Below are positions 23,501-29,181 of a stretch of 32,579 nt of DNA, piece after piece. How positions within the stretch are numbered: the stretch's first letter is position 1; every line of letters begins with the position of its first letter. The stretch is from NCBI GenBank assembly GCA_013329045.1, contig DUKZ01000036.1, positions 1 through 32,579 on the forward strand, given 5' to 3'. Origin of the DNA: Candidatus Woesearchaeota archaeon (lineage in GTDB: Archaea > Nanobdellota > Nanobdellia > Woesearchaeales > UBA9989). A program made the translations under genes and the position numbers. Below the pieces are notes generated by a model. That model was not told the DNA's origin, made no database searches, and saw only the letters and a list, made by a program, of their open reading frames with translations.

Positions 23501-24346
23501 TTCTAGCGTGAGGTCTGGAAAGGTGAGGATTGGGGGATCATTGACACAGTTCTGGTCAATATTATCATCCAGCTCTGTTGCATTTGGATGGATCGTGGCA
23601 TTGTTATCATTACAATCTACATCCTCCCTGAACCCATCACCATCCTTGTCATCACCAAATACTGCATAGCCGATGCAGTTCCTGATCAGGATCTCAGATG
23701 CTGGCGTCCAGAAATCGCTGTCCTGGATGCCATAGAAACATGCCCTGGCGTTTTCCTTTTTTCCGCCAATCAAGGTCGAACCTTTTGGAAAATGGCTGAC
23801 AAACGCATCGAAAGGGCCGAAATTATTGACTGCAACAGAAATATCAATGACTTCACTTGACGGCCGGTTGAGCCGATAGATATAGAATCCCTGAATGTTG
23901 ATCCCATAAGAGTCCTTGGCAGCGGTATATACATCAAAGGTGTCAAACAAGTTGAGGCCTGTTGTGATAGAATTGTTCTTTTCTACCCTTCCCCTGAGGG
24001 CCTGGCTGCTTGTGACAACGCTGATAGAATCGGCATAACCCCACACAGGGGCATCATACCTATTGGTTAAGATCAGGTTAAAATCATTCGCAGGGATCTG
24101 ATCATGGTTTGGAAAGTTCTCTGATCCAACGAAGATTGCTTCATACTGAGAAAAATCCGTCGATGGGACAGCGCTATAGATGATTGGCACAACACTCAAG
24201 CCCTGGTCCTCGAAGGCTTGCACGATATTCGGATCGATCCGAGAAAATTGGACATACAGATATGCAATCTGGCCAGGTGCTGCCGCTGCCATCAGAGGCA
24301 GCATGATGCTTGCGAGAAGCAAGATCAATAGTATGTGCTTTTTCAT
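14516..24346 (-). CDS. giant secreted cadherin-like repeat protein (3276 aa)
   Basis: A signal peptide (1-23, MKKHILLILLLASIMLPLMA then AAA) is followed by an unrecognised alpha/beta domain (about 25-230). Next is a MopE/thrombospondin-3-like calcium motif (232-267: DKDGDGFREDVDCND, then DDNIDQNC). About 29 cadherin-like repeats of 85-95 residues follow, each ending in V-N-D-A-P or similar and many with D-P-D-N-D-P calcium-type motifs. They alternate between an E-D-T-P (Big_9-like) form and a form with G-I-I-S-W-T-P (He_PIG-like). A lamin-tail domain interrupts the array at about 812-970 (VLNEFVVDP, QWIEIYNNN, IEGWKVELID). The C-terminal 110 residues resemble a CARDB-type domain. There is no C-terminal membrane anchor. 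N-x-S/T sites are frequent. It is probably an adhesin or a surface-layer stalk. Its ATG overlaps the stop of the membrane-anchored neighbour by 4 bp. Confidence 0.9.
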   Translation of the reverse strand: MKKHILLILLLASIMLPLMAAAAPGQIAYLYVQFSRIDPNIVQAFEDQGLSVVPIIYSAVPSTDFSQYEAIFVGSENFPNHDQIPANDFNLILTNRYDAPVWGYADSISVVTSSQALRGRVEKNNSITTGLNLFDTFDVYTAAKDSYGINIQGFYIYRLNRPSSEVIDISVAVNNFGPFDAFVSHFPKGSTLIGGKKENARACFYGIQDSDFWTPASEILIRNCIGYAVFGDDKDGDGFREDVDCNDNNATIHPNATELDDNIDQNCVNDPPILTFPDLTLEEDIPIRNRNLLPYVNDVDDVEANMTWSFQPVTNLSFAVNAPFLDVFPAADYFGVQQGRVTVSDHKNATSQNFTITVLPVNDVPFFSPPLAAKTATEDTLFTYSIHCDDKEQQPITYSDASPLFTINPATGQISFTPTNSDVGIHTVAVSCADGANQTTGIFQLTIQNVNDIPTLNQSIPNQTWPEDTLRSINLSNYFSDQDQDPLVYSVVGAMPQNITVTITGSIVTFAPGLNFFGDRTVRFLANDNHGGQVQSNLVGLSVTPVNDAPTISLPAVTTPEDTPKTIDLLLYTFDVEHDPITFSVIAQDIAKAACQAAGSSLTITPAPEYNGPAGCTIRASDGMAFADGLLNITITPVNDGPILNQNIPDQTFPEDTTKNLDLTPYFSDIDNPILAYTVQGNVHVHFIFAGNTATLSADQDFSGSEAVRITASDGTLSATSNFFQVIVTPVDDVPILQPLPNITQPAGSLVTIHASAFDADNDPLTFSISDARFSVSNDTFTYQSQPQESGTWQITVSVTDAHSVVSKSFTLTLTPKIVLNEFVVDPQQDWDNDSIINADDQWIEIYNNNSFPISIEGWKVELIDPSPGTETLSGSIAPEGYIIIQNPVGAQAATSGQMQLVSDTGFVVDQVTYGTWFDGNISDNAPFGNATGLEDECEARFPNGKDTGVDKDDWIKRACTQGKSNNLDMNPPKVTLISPPDGAIIPLPAETFTFNATASAGLSNCSLYTSITGTFMKEQTILLLGINSTEGSFTRQDIPDNINFIWGVSCITLAGVEGSANHSASVHINDQPILTLDNVTLPEDTNTTINLTDHAQDPDNDSLIFNVTQQTPGVNCTIAGDILSIDPGDDFNGEGSCTITVSDPETTSPPEVIIITVTPVNDAPIMQDIPDQTIFEDQAYLYDVNASDIDSPVLTFSDDSPFFAIDQEAGIISFTPDDADVGVHSIIITVSDGELNDSDSFTLTIINVNDPPIYNRTARYEIDEDTPESFNITQDIIDPDSSSFIYGIVQENISQVDCSIVGELILLSPAQDYFGNAACSISIIDGADSVQATVPIHVNEINDPPVLVQPIPDQVMDEDTTSLLDLNNHFIDVDDPVLVYTSTDTASATITIIGSSVSVTPAQDFFGTFTVTYFANDTRGGFTPSNVVVYNVTAVNDAPIFNLTTITTQEDTPVAVDLDDYTSDVENDPITYTVTGEENATCSLNGSLLTVTPPLDFSGTGECSLQINDPENTLVETIAIIITPVNDAPRATLIPPIILSEDTTITQNLSNFFSDPENDPLTFTHTAAENITITIAGSSATFTPNPDFFGDSSVVFTASDGQLSTDSNTVQITVTPVNDAPIIISVPITIATQDLLYTYDVDATDVDNAVLVYTLTQQPAGMAIDSLTGIITWTPANTDVGQHQVEIVVSDGFLTDTQGYTITVQNVNDAPVFNASNPIPDQTTDEDTPFTINLAGHFSDPDNDPLTYTANNAAHLTVSINGNIATITPEQDFFGVDYLLFTAHDPAGLTADSNNVTVTVNPVNDAPIITSVPITTATQDLLYTYDIDATDIDSVLLTYLLTQAPAGMTIDNGTGLISWTPTNADVGQHTIGIIVTDGLLNATQAYTLIVQNVNDAPVFNASNPIPDQTTDEDTPFTINLAGHFSDPDNDPLTYTANNAAHLTITINGALATITPNLNFNGIDYLIFTAHDPAGLSADSNNVTVTVNPVNDKPIIDVPNQVINEDDTIMVNLTAYSSDVENDLLTYEITAKDMSKAECTVAGSTLTITGAQNFFGISSCTIIAHDGSDNSSADSFMITIFPVNDAPIIQPIPNTTIPEDAPFTLRVNATDVDGDSVTYADNTSLFAINPVTGVISFTPRQPDIGSHDIRISASDGQLSSSTVFTLTITNTNDVPTLSIPDQYFDEDMNKTINLDLYSFDEDGDFLTYSVVNDDPAKVDCEIIQPNLLMITAQNFFGSSSCTILAHDGQADSLPASFNIHINPVNDAPIIQPIPDMTIPEDFLFMYDVNATDPDGDSLTFSDNTSLFAINQQTGVFSFTPTQDDVGPHDIKITVSDGRAQSLASFTLTVINTNDRPTIDVPDQQLTEDTPLSINISQSAFDQDNDPLMFIITATNAAKVDCTIAGDILTMTPALDFHGATACSIVADDGQLNSTVDSFQITVSNINDAPVFNASNPIPNQTTDEDTPFTINLAGHFSDPDNDPLTFTANNAAHLTVSINGNIATITPEQDFFGVDYLIFTAHDPSGLSADSNNITVTVNPVNDAPVIITAPITTATQSQLYTYDVNATDVDSPVLTYSRTVGPTGLIINSATGIISWTPTEQQIGQHQVEIVVSDGFLADTQDYTITVQNVNDAPVFNASHPIPNHTTFEDTPFEIHLDHHFYDPDNDPLTYTANNAAHLTVTFNGATATVTPEQDFFGVDYLIFTAHDPSGLSADSNNVTVTVLPVNDLPNITTQPPADDVSVGHSFVYDVNATDVDSPVLTFSLPVSPGGMTINPVTGIISWTPGDSDIGTNSVQVLVDDNDGGSDNQSFALIVHPVNRPPMFNASNPIPNQTTLEDTPFTLDLAPYFRDPDNDTLTFASTGETDMTITFAGSIATISPDQDFNGENQVTFSASDSQYTAFSNLVTITVLPVNDPPVIITAPLTTASQGVLYVYDVNATDVENDPITYSLVNKPAGMVIGSITGVITWTPTNADVGLHGVTVEADDNHGASALQAYTISVGNLNDPPILGPIDNITVRAGTFIKINATATDPDNDLLTFHYTAPFNQQGEWQTLLTDKGVFNVTVSVTDGIFTDSQLVIVTVIGENTIPQFGPMRELIIVTAGETVTIPVDVLDQDGDPLTVHISEPVGDDGIWVTTDANIGRHEVLVTATDGVHTIVKEILIIVLERPSEDLRITRTAQTKEYVKAGEGFVTFITAENFGTMDSKNVHFSAVIMELGTKAHTERVNIKENHEQTVPLKIAIPRGVPPGQYTIRITVSDDALRRVIHRDIIVTK
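16156..16453 (-). repeat. internal repeat copy, encodes NNAAHLT-type domain
   Basis: This is one of four roughly 300-bp sequence-similar copies within the giant gene (with 16713-17010, 18371-18677 and 18922-19235). All encode a domain with TANNAAHLT and DYLIFTAHDP or close variants. This is the most diverged of the four at DNA level. Confidence 0.75.
16713..17010 (-). repeat. internal repeat copy, encodes NNAAHLT-type domain
   Basis: This second copy of the family is closer to the 18922-19235 copy than to 16156-16453. It shares long stretches such as CTACTCCAAAGAAGTCCTG (plus-strand reading). Confidence 0.75.
18516..18677 (-). repeat. 162-bp block nearly identical to 19074-19235
   Basis: By direct comparison this block and 19074-19235 differ at a single base, a G/A within GC(G/A)TTGAAGACTGG, over 162 bp. 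Offset is 558 bp, exactly two protein domains. Both encode the same 54 residues from the NVNDAPVFNASNP linker through TANNAAHLT. Confidence 0.9.
19074..19235 (-). repeat. 162-bp block nearly identical to 18516-18677
   Basis: This is the partner copy. Sequence on either side diverges much more, so the identity is confined to this block, as expected after recent gene conversion or slippage. Confidence 0.9.
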
Positions 24347-25053
24347 AGTCTCATCATCAACCAGATAAGGATGCCGATAATGATTGCAATGATTCCGATA
24401 ACGAGAGCAATCAAGGGGCCCTTATTGGATCTTTTTGGTGCAGTTGCGGTAGCGGGAGCATCATCTCCCGCAATTCTAAATCCAAATTTGTTGGCAAGCT
24501 TGCCAATAGCAGAATCACCCTTTTGTTCTTCCTCTTGAACATTATCCTCTTGAACATTATTTTGCGTCTCTATGTCTTTTGGGAGGTATTGGCCAATTTC
24601 CTCTTCATACCAGTCTGGTATCGCTGTCTTGTCCGGGTTTTCCGGGCCTGTTGCAAAGATAATGATATGGGATGAGAGGCCAACGCCAGCACCGCCAAAT
24701 GTCTGCTCTCCTGGGACAAAGCCGATATTGATCATACCATCATAATTCCCGCCATAGTCCAGACGGACGCGAAATCGCGCCAGCTTCTTTTCTCCCGGCT
24801 GGAGAATGAAATCATTGTCGATTATCCTGGTAATATACTCTAGATCGTTGATCGCATTCATGTGGACTTTTACTGCAATATCATTGACATTATTGATGAT
24901 GAGCTCCTTTTCGACGTATGTTGGCGTGCCTTCTATGACATCAGCATTGAGGATCATCTTTGCATTGCCGATGGATGCGGTGAGAGCGAATGCGCTTGTT
25001 GCACAGAAGAGTATTGTGATGAAAAACAAAACCGGCGTAATCGATCTTTTCAT
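24343..25053 (-). CDS. membrane-anchored exported protein coupled to giant gene
   Basis: This 236-aa protein is read from ATG 25053 (MKRSITPVLFFITILFCATS), which follows a GGGGGGG ribosome site; an in-frame ATG 51 bp further upstream is less likely. A signal peptide (1-23) is followed by an Ig-like beta domain (about 25-135: VEKELIINNVNDIAVKVHMN, ILQPGEKKLARFRVRLDY), a type often seen as archaeal surface-assembly or chaperone-like domains. Then come an acidic Q/N/E linker with an internal duplication (NNVQEDNVQEEE) and one C-terminal membrane helix (about 212-234, LIALVIGIIAIIIGILIWLM). The stop overlaps the ATG of the giant gene (ATGA). It may tether or assemble the giant protein at the membrane; this is inferred. 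Confidence 0.7.
   Translation of the reverse strand: MKRSITPVLFFITILFCATSAFALTASIGNAKMILNADVIEGTPTYVEKELIINNVNDIAVKVHMNAINDLEYITRIIDNDFILQPGEKKLARFRVRLDYGGNYDGMINIGFVPGEQTFGGAGVGLSSHIIIFATGPENPDKTAIPDWYEEEIGQYLPKDIETQNNVQEDNVQEEEQKGDSAIGKLANKFGFRIAGDDAPATATAPKRSNKGPLIALVIGIIAIIIGILIWLMMRL
24531..24560. repeat. 15-bp perfect tandem duplication
   Basis: CCTCTTGAACATTAT occurs twice in tandem (24531-24545 and 24546-24560). On the minus strand it encodes the doubled NVQE(D/E) of the acidic linker. In-frame expansion of a linker is the simplest reading. Confidence 0.9.
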
Positions 25054-25082
25054 GCAACCCCCCCACAATGATGTTATTATAT

Positions 25083-25140
25083 AGTGAATACTTACTAGTA
25101 TCACTACTGAATAAGGAAATAACTGTGAGAGCTATTTAAA
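25083..25140 (-). promoter_or_regulatory. promoter and inverted repeat of giant-protein operon
   Basis: TTTAAATAG at 25132-25140 is a TATA-like site for the two-gene unit starting at 25053. Between it and the gene lies AGTGAATAC...GTATCACT (25083-25091 with 25098-25105), an 8-bp inverted repeat with one extra base, which may be an operator or leader hairpin. A second TATA-like CTATATAAT (about 25077-25085) overlaps its edge, so the start site is uncertain. The 25141-25286 part of the gap shows no gene. Confidence 0.4.
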
Positions 25141-25237
25141 CATTATTATGCTTTATCTGCACAATGCTTTTAAAAGAAAACAGGGGCGATCTGTTACCTT
25201 ATCATAGTTACAAACTTTGGTGTGATTTATATCGACG

Positions 25238-25256
25238 AAAAAAATGGCTTTTTCCT
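25238..25256 (-). terminator. oligo-T terminator after 1054-aa gene
   Basis: On the minus strand GAGGAAAAAGCCATTTTTTT ends in seven T about 45 bp after the stop at 25287. This is a plausible archaeal oligo-U terminator, with weak A/T pairing before it. Confidence 0.4.
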
Positions 25257-25286
25257 CTTTTGTCACCTCATCGTTACACCATAATC

Positions 25287-28200
25287 CTACTGCACGGTAA
25301 ACGCGATTTGGCTTTGGACACTATTCCCCACCTTATCTTCTGCTGTGAAGATGATTGTGTGGTTGCCAAGGGAGAATGTCCTCTTCGCATTATACGTATC
25401 ACAAGATGAGCAGAGCTTCTTTGCCGCATCTGCGTCCACTGCCATTGTTACCATTGCCTTCTCATCAAGCAGGAAACTTATCGGGACACTTGTTCCATTT
25501 ACCGCTGAAGCGTTTATGGGTGAAAACAAGGTAAAAATCGGCGGCATGTTATCGATGGTCAATGTTTGGATCTTTGATTGAGCAGTTGAGGGGACATCCC
25601 CCAGCTCGAACTGGTAATTCACCGTGATGCCATGGAACGCTGAGAGATCAACGAGCAGGGAACATGATTGTTTTGTTCCACTCTGGCAGACCATAGGCAT
25701 TGTCACCAGGTTTGATTGGTTCCAAATCTTCAACAGGGCTGATTGAAGATTGTTTTCGGTGTAGATAACAGTGAAATTGACGATGCCCTGCGTGGCTGCT
25801 TTGTCACGGGGGAACATCTTTATAATGTTTGGCGGGGTGGAATCTACTGATAATGGGATGAGTGCTCCAGTGGAAAATCCTGAAGGATCTGTTGCCTCTA
25901 GGGTGATATTATACTCCCCATCCCTCAAGGAGAGGGACTTATTGTACGCACCACATTTTGTGCACAGAACTCTTTGCCTCGCACCATTGACAGATGCTTT
26001 CAAGGTTACTGGCTCTGAAAGGGTGAGGATGATTGGCACATTTCTAGTGCCATAGACCATCATTGTTGGCTCCAGGATCGAAAGGAATATTGGTGCTGAT
26101 GCATCGACGGAAAATGTTGTTATTTTTGAGATATCCATTGATCCTGCACTGTCTTCTATAGTGAAAAAGTATTCAACATTGTTGTTATTCAATACTGAAA
26201 GGTCCTGAACAATTGAGCACTTCATGTTCGTGCCTGAAGGACAGATAAGGGGAACAGTCAGAGCTGTCAATGGGTCAGAGGCATTTAGCCCATACGTCAA
26301 GGTTACCTGCTGAACGTTTTCTTCCTTATAGGTAACGGTGAAATTGACAAGTGATTGTTCTTTGCTGTCCTTTGCCGGGGATGTCTTTGTGATCTTTGGA
26401 GGGTTTGCGTCAATGCTAAACGCGATGGTATTGTTTGAACGATGGCCTGCTCCATCTTCAGCGATGAAGGTCATATTGTAATTGCCATCGTTGAGGGTGA
26501 CTATTCGTGATTCTGCATCGCAGGATGAACAGAGTCTTTGTTCTCTTCCCTCGTTGATGATCATTGAGAGGAGAACATTTTCTGAGACTACCACATCTAA
26601 AGGAATTCTCCTGCTGTTGTAGATGATGTTTTGCGGCTGATTTACTGTGATGACTGGCGTTGATGTGTCAACTGAGAGTGTTGTTATGTCAGACCATGCC
26701 TGGTTGCCGGCGATATCTTCAATGAAGAACTGGAACTCTACCTCTTGACCTGCAAATGCAGTCAAGTCTGTCTCCTGGCCGCAGAATTGGTTTTTTCCAC
26801 TAAGACAGGAAAGGGAAGAACTGAGCCTTGTAGCATTGTCAGAAACATTTACTCCATAATAGAGGGTTACTATCTGAACATTTTCTTCTGAATACTTCAT
26901 GCTGAGATTTGTTCCTGTGACAATTGTTCCATCTGCTGGCATGAGGAGGTGGATGATCGGATCGGTTGCGTCAACGAAGAAATTGATTATTTGCGTTTCT
27001 GTATTGCCTATGCCGTTTCTCGCAGTGATGTTGAGAGAATGGGAACCATCGGCAAATGTAATCGTTCTGTTGAGGAACATGCACTCACTGCAATATAAAA
27101 CCGGGCTTTTTGCGTCAATGCTTGCATATAATGAAACATTCTTTTGTGTTGTGACAAGAAGAGAGATTTTTGGGGTATTATAATTCATGTTTTGCGGTTT
27201 TTGCACAATCATGTTTATTGGTGTTGTTGTCTCGACGGTAAAGGTCCAGGAGAACGTATTAGCATTCCCGCACTCATCGATAAGAGATATGTTGACTGCA
27301 TGGACACCATCACTTAGGTTTGAGGAAGGATAAAAGTATATCAGGTTGTTCTTCCTTCCTGTGAATGCGGTGATATCCACACCATTGAAAAACATCCTTA
27401 CCATTGACCAATTAACACCAGAACCAAAATTGTTGATATCAGTTAATTCAACGGAGATATTTGGCCGGGCATTTGCTATTGTGCTCTGGTTTGCCGGATA
27501 CAAATTTGTTCCGATTGGCCTTGTCGTGTCAACGAATAAGGTGATATTCTGGCTTGGCTCGAGCAGCGATGTCGAGGCATTGAATGTTATGTTTAAGAAC
27601 CAATGAAGGTATGTATTCATGTCTGTGACGTTAAAAGCTCCTGAATATATTTGGTTAGGGTGACTGTTTGTTCTATAATACACTTGTCCCGAGCTTCCAG
27701 GGTCAGGAGTGAAAATGATGAAGGGGCTGGAATTATAGCAGTGATCCAGTCCTGTTGGCGCTGGAGGAATAAGCTGAATCTGGGTTCTGAAGGTTGTGGA
27801 AAAGTTTTGTGCTCCTGAGTTGGCAAGGTTTCCTGCACGGTCAGATGCATACCATGTCCATGAAACTGATTCACCATCATTAATGAAATCATGACTCATC
27901 TCATAGTACCATTCACTGGTGTGATTTTGCGGAGTAAAATTTTGCAGTGAGCCATTCCAGCTGCCGATAACAATAATTGTTGAAGGGTCAAGGAAGGAAT
28001 CGTTAATCGTGGCATTGATTATGGCATCAGTCACATTGAAGATGAGATGGGGTGTGTGGTCTAAGTTGGAAAAAACCGGAGCAACATTATCCAGAGTAAC
28101 ATTGAATTCCTGGACAACACTCAATCCAGAACCAGTCTCTGCGGCAATGATACGTATTGTCTTGTTGCCATCAGCAGCTGAAAGGACGATAGTATAGTTT

Positions 28201-28451
28201 AATGTGTACGTGCCATCACCATTATTGAGCATTGCGACAGGCGCTACGACACCAGCCTCAATTTCTGTTACATTTCCTGCAACGGTGTAATTATTCTGGT
28301 TCCAGCGCGACAGGATGTGGACCCCGGGGTCATTGTTCCCATACATGGTGTCGCTGTCGTATGTTTGAACAGAAACAGGAACAGGAAGAGCATTGATAGC
28401 TGCTGCTAAGAGCACGATAACCATTGCTAGCAAAATAATCTTTCTTTTCAT
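25287..28451 (-). CDS. secreted Ig-like protein with ABABABA cysteine modules
   Basis: This 1054-aa protein is read from ATG 28451 (MKRKIILLAMVIVLLAAAIN), preceded by GAGGGG with 7-base spacing; an in-frame ATG at 28466 would give an ATGA overlap with the upstream gene. A signal peptide is followed by about 400 residues of Ig/Ig-like domains rich in N-x-S/T sites. Then comes an array of seven modules in strict alternation. Module A has a CxxC (CSEC, LCSSC, LCTKC, LCSSC) followed by a D-G-x-H/Y-x-I/M strand and D-x-x-G-x. Module B has a spaced cysteine pair (CLSGKNQFC, CPSGTNMKC, CQSGTKQSC) followed by D-L-S-x-x. There is no C-terminal membrane segment. It is closely linked to the 175-aa exported protein. 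Likely a cell-surface structural or adhesion protein; family not named. Confidence 0.8.
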   Translation of the reverse strand: MKRKIILLAMVIVLLAAAINALPVPVSVQTYDSDTMYGNNDPGVHILSRWNQNNYTVAGNVTEIEAGVVAPVAMLNNGDGTYTLNYTIVLSAADGNKTIRIIAAETGSGLSVVQEFNVTLDNVAPVFSNLDHTPHLIFNVTDAIINATINDSFLDPSTIIVIGSWNGSLQNFTPQNHTSEWYYEMSHDFINDGESVSWTWYASDRAGNLANSGAQNFSTTFRTQIQLIPPAPTGLDHCYNSSPFIIFTPDPGSSGQVYYRTNSHPNQIYSGAFNVTDMNTYLHWFLNITFNASTSLLEPSQNITLFVDTTRPIGTNLYPANQSTIANARPNISVELTDINNFGSGVNWSMVRMFFNGVDITAFTGRKNNLIYFYPSSNLSDGVHAVNISLIDECGNANTFSWTFTVETTTPINMIVQKPQNMNYNTPKISLLVTTQKNVSLYASIDAKSPVLYCSECMFLNRTITFADGSHSLNITARNGIGNTETQIINFFVDATDPIIHLLMPADGTIVTGTNLSMKYSEENVQIVTLYYGVNVSDNATRLSSSLSCLSGKNQFCGQETDLTAFAGQEVEFQFFIEDIAGNQAWSDITTLSVDTSTPVITVNQPQNIIYNSRRIPLDVVVSENVLLSMIINEGREQRLCSSCDAESRIVTLNDGNYNMTFIAEDGAGHRSNNTIAFSIDANPPKITKTSPAKDSKEQSLVNFTVTYKEENVQQVTLTYGLNASDPLTALTVPLICPSGTNMKCSIVQDLSVLNNNNVEYFFTIEDSAGSMDISKITTFSVDASAPIFLSILEPTMMVYGTRNVPIILTLSEPVTLKASVNGARQRVLCTKCGAYNKSLSLRDGEYNITLEATDPSGFSTGALIPLSVDSTPPNIIKMFPRDKAATQGIVNFTVIYTENNLQSALLKIWNQSNLVTMPMVCQSGTKQSCSLLVDLSAFHGITVNYQFELGDVPSTAQSKIQTLTIDNMPPIFTLFSPINASAVNGTSVPISFLLDEKAMVTMAVDADAAKKLCSSCDTYNAKRTFSLGNHTIIFTAEDKVGNSVQSQIAFTVQ

Positions 28452-28462
28452 TCTTTGACCCC

Positions 28463-28990
28463 TCATTGAACCTTAAACGAATCTATGACCATATCTTCAA
28501 TAAACACCTCATCGACAGCAACATCGATCTTATTGTTGTCGAGCGTGATCGTGAAATCTGTTTTCTGCCTAACATTGACTGGCGCCATGCTGTTTGAAAA
28601 GCCCCAAATATGCTCGCCATTCTCATCTACTCCAAGGATGATCCTTTTTCTCACCGGGCTGAGCTGATATGACAAGGTGGCCTGTCCAGTGACACTTGGC
28701 TGGTCAATCTCGCAAGGCATGTTGAGCTTTCCCTGCATCTTGAGCTTAGCCTTATTGCCATCCATGTCGCGCGCCTCCTTGACATTGACGAGAACATACC
28801 CATAACAAGTATCCCCCTGCTTTCGGACATCTATCCTCATTAGAGCATCCCTGGACTCGTATGTTCTGTCCTGAAAATGAAGCGTCCCGCCAGAGCCGGT
28901 AATCATTGCCTTTGACGGAATGTTTGCTGCTGCTACCATCAGCAGAAATAAGCTTAATAGATATAAAGTCAGTACCCTCTTTTTCACCAC
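28463..28990 (-). CDS. small exported protein of 175 aa
   Basis: The start is GTG 28990, with GGAGGT six bases upstream (28998-29003). A signal peptide (about 1-22, KKRVLTLYLLSLFLLMVAAA) precedes about 150 residues that look beta-rich (TGSGGTLHFQDRTYES, DTCYGYVLVNVKEARD, VTGQATLSYQLSPVRKRIIL, IDVAVDEVFIEDM). Two cysteines (near 62 and 93) could form a disulfide. No family recognised. It precedes the 1054-aa Ig-like protein by 11 bp (or overlaps it by 4 bp with the alternative start), so the two are co-translated. The same layout, small exported protein then large repeat protein, is seen in the giant-protein operon. Confidence 0.7.
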   Translation of the reverse strand: MVKKRVLTLYLLSLFLLMVAAANIPSKAMITGSGGTLHFQDRTYESRDALMRIDVRKQGDTCYGYVLVNVKEARDMDGNKAKLKMQGKLNMPCEIDQPSVTGQATLSYQLSPVRKRIILGVDENGEHIWGFSNSMAPVNVRQKTDFTITLDNNKIDVAVDEVFIEDMVIDSFKVQ

Positions 28991-29047
28991 TTTTATACCT
29001 CCACCTAGGGAGTGATCCCTCTTTTTGGGTACTCTTTAGTGGAGACG

Positions 29048-29056
29048 CTATAAAAG
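29048..29056 (-). promoter_or_regulatory. TATA-like element of 175-aa/1054-aa operon
   Basis: CTTTTATAG on the minus strand lies about 60 bp before GTG 28990. This leaves a leader of some 35 nt that contains the GGAGGT ribosome site and a small AGGGA-TCAC-TCCCT hairpin (about 29007-29020). Confidence 0.45.
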
Positions 29057-29111
29057 TATTATGTTTTGTTTTTAAAGCTGTAGCTAGTTGTCCCATGGTG
29101 GTTACAGAGGT

Positions 29112-29165
29112 AAAAAGTCCAATGGGTGGTAGCCTTTCGCCACCAATCCGCCACCGGGCTACCAC
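29112..29165 (-). terminator. hairpin terminator after 718-aa gene
   Basis: On the minus strand a perfect 9-bp stem, GTGGTAGCC with GGCTACCAC (29157-29165 with 29126-29134), is followed by TTTTT at 29116-29112. The loop carries a doubled GGTGGCG-type motif. It is 17 bp after the stop of the 718-aa gene. Confidence 0.6.
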
Positions 29166-29181
29166 GAGGACTCTTCACCAT

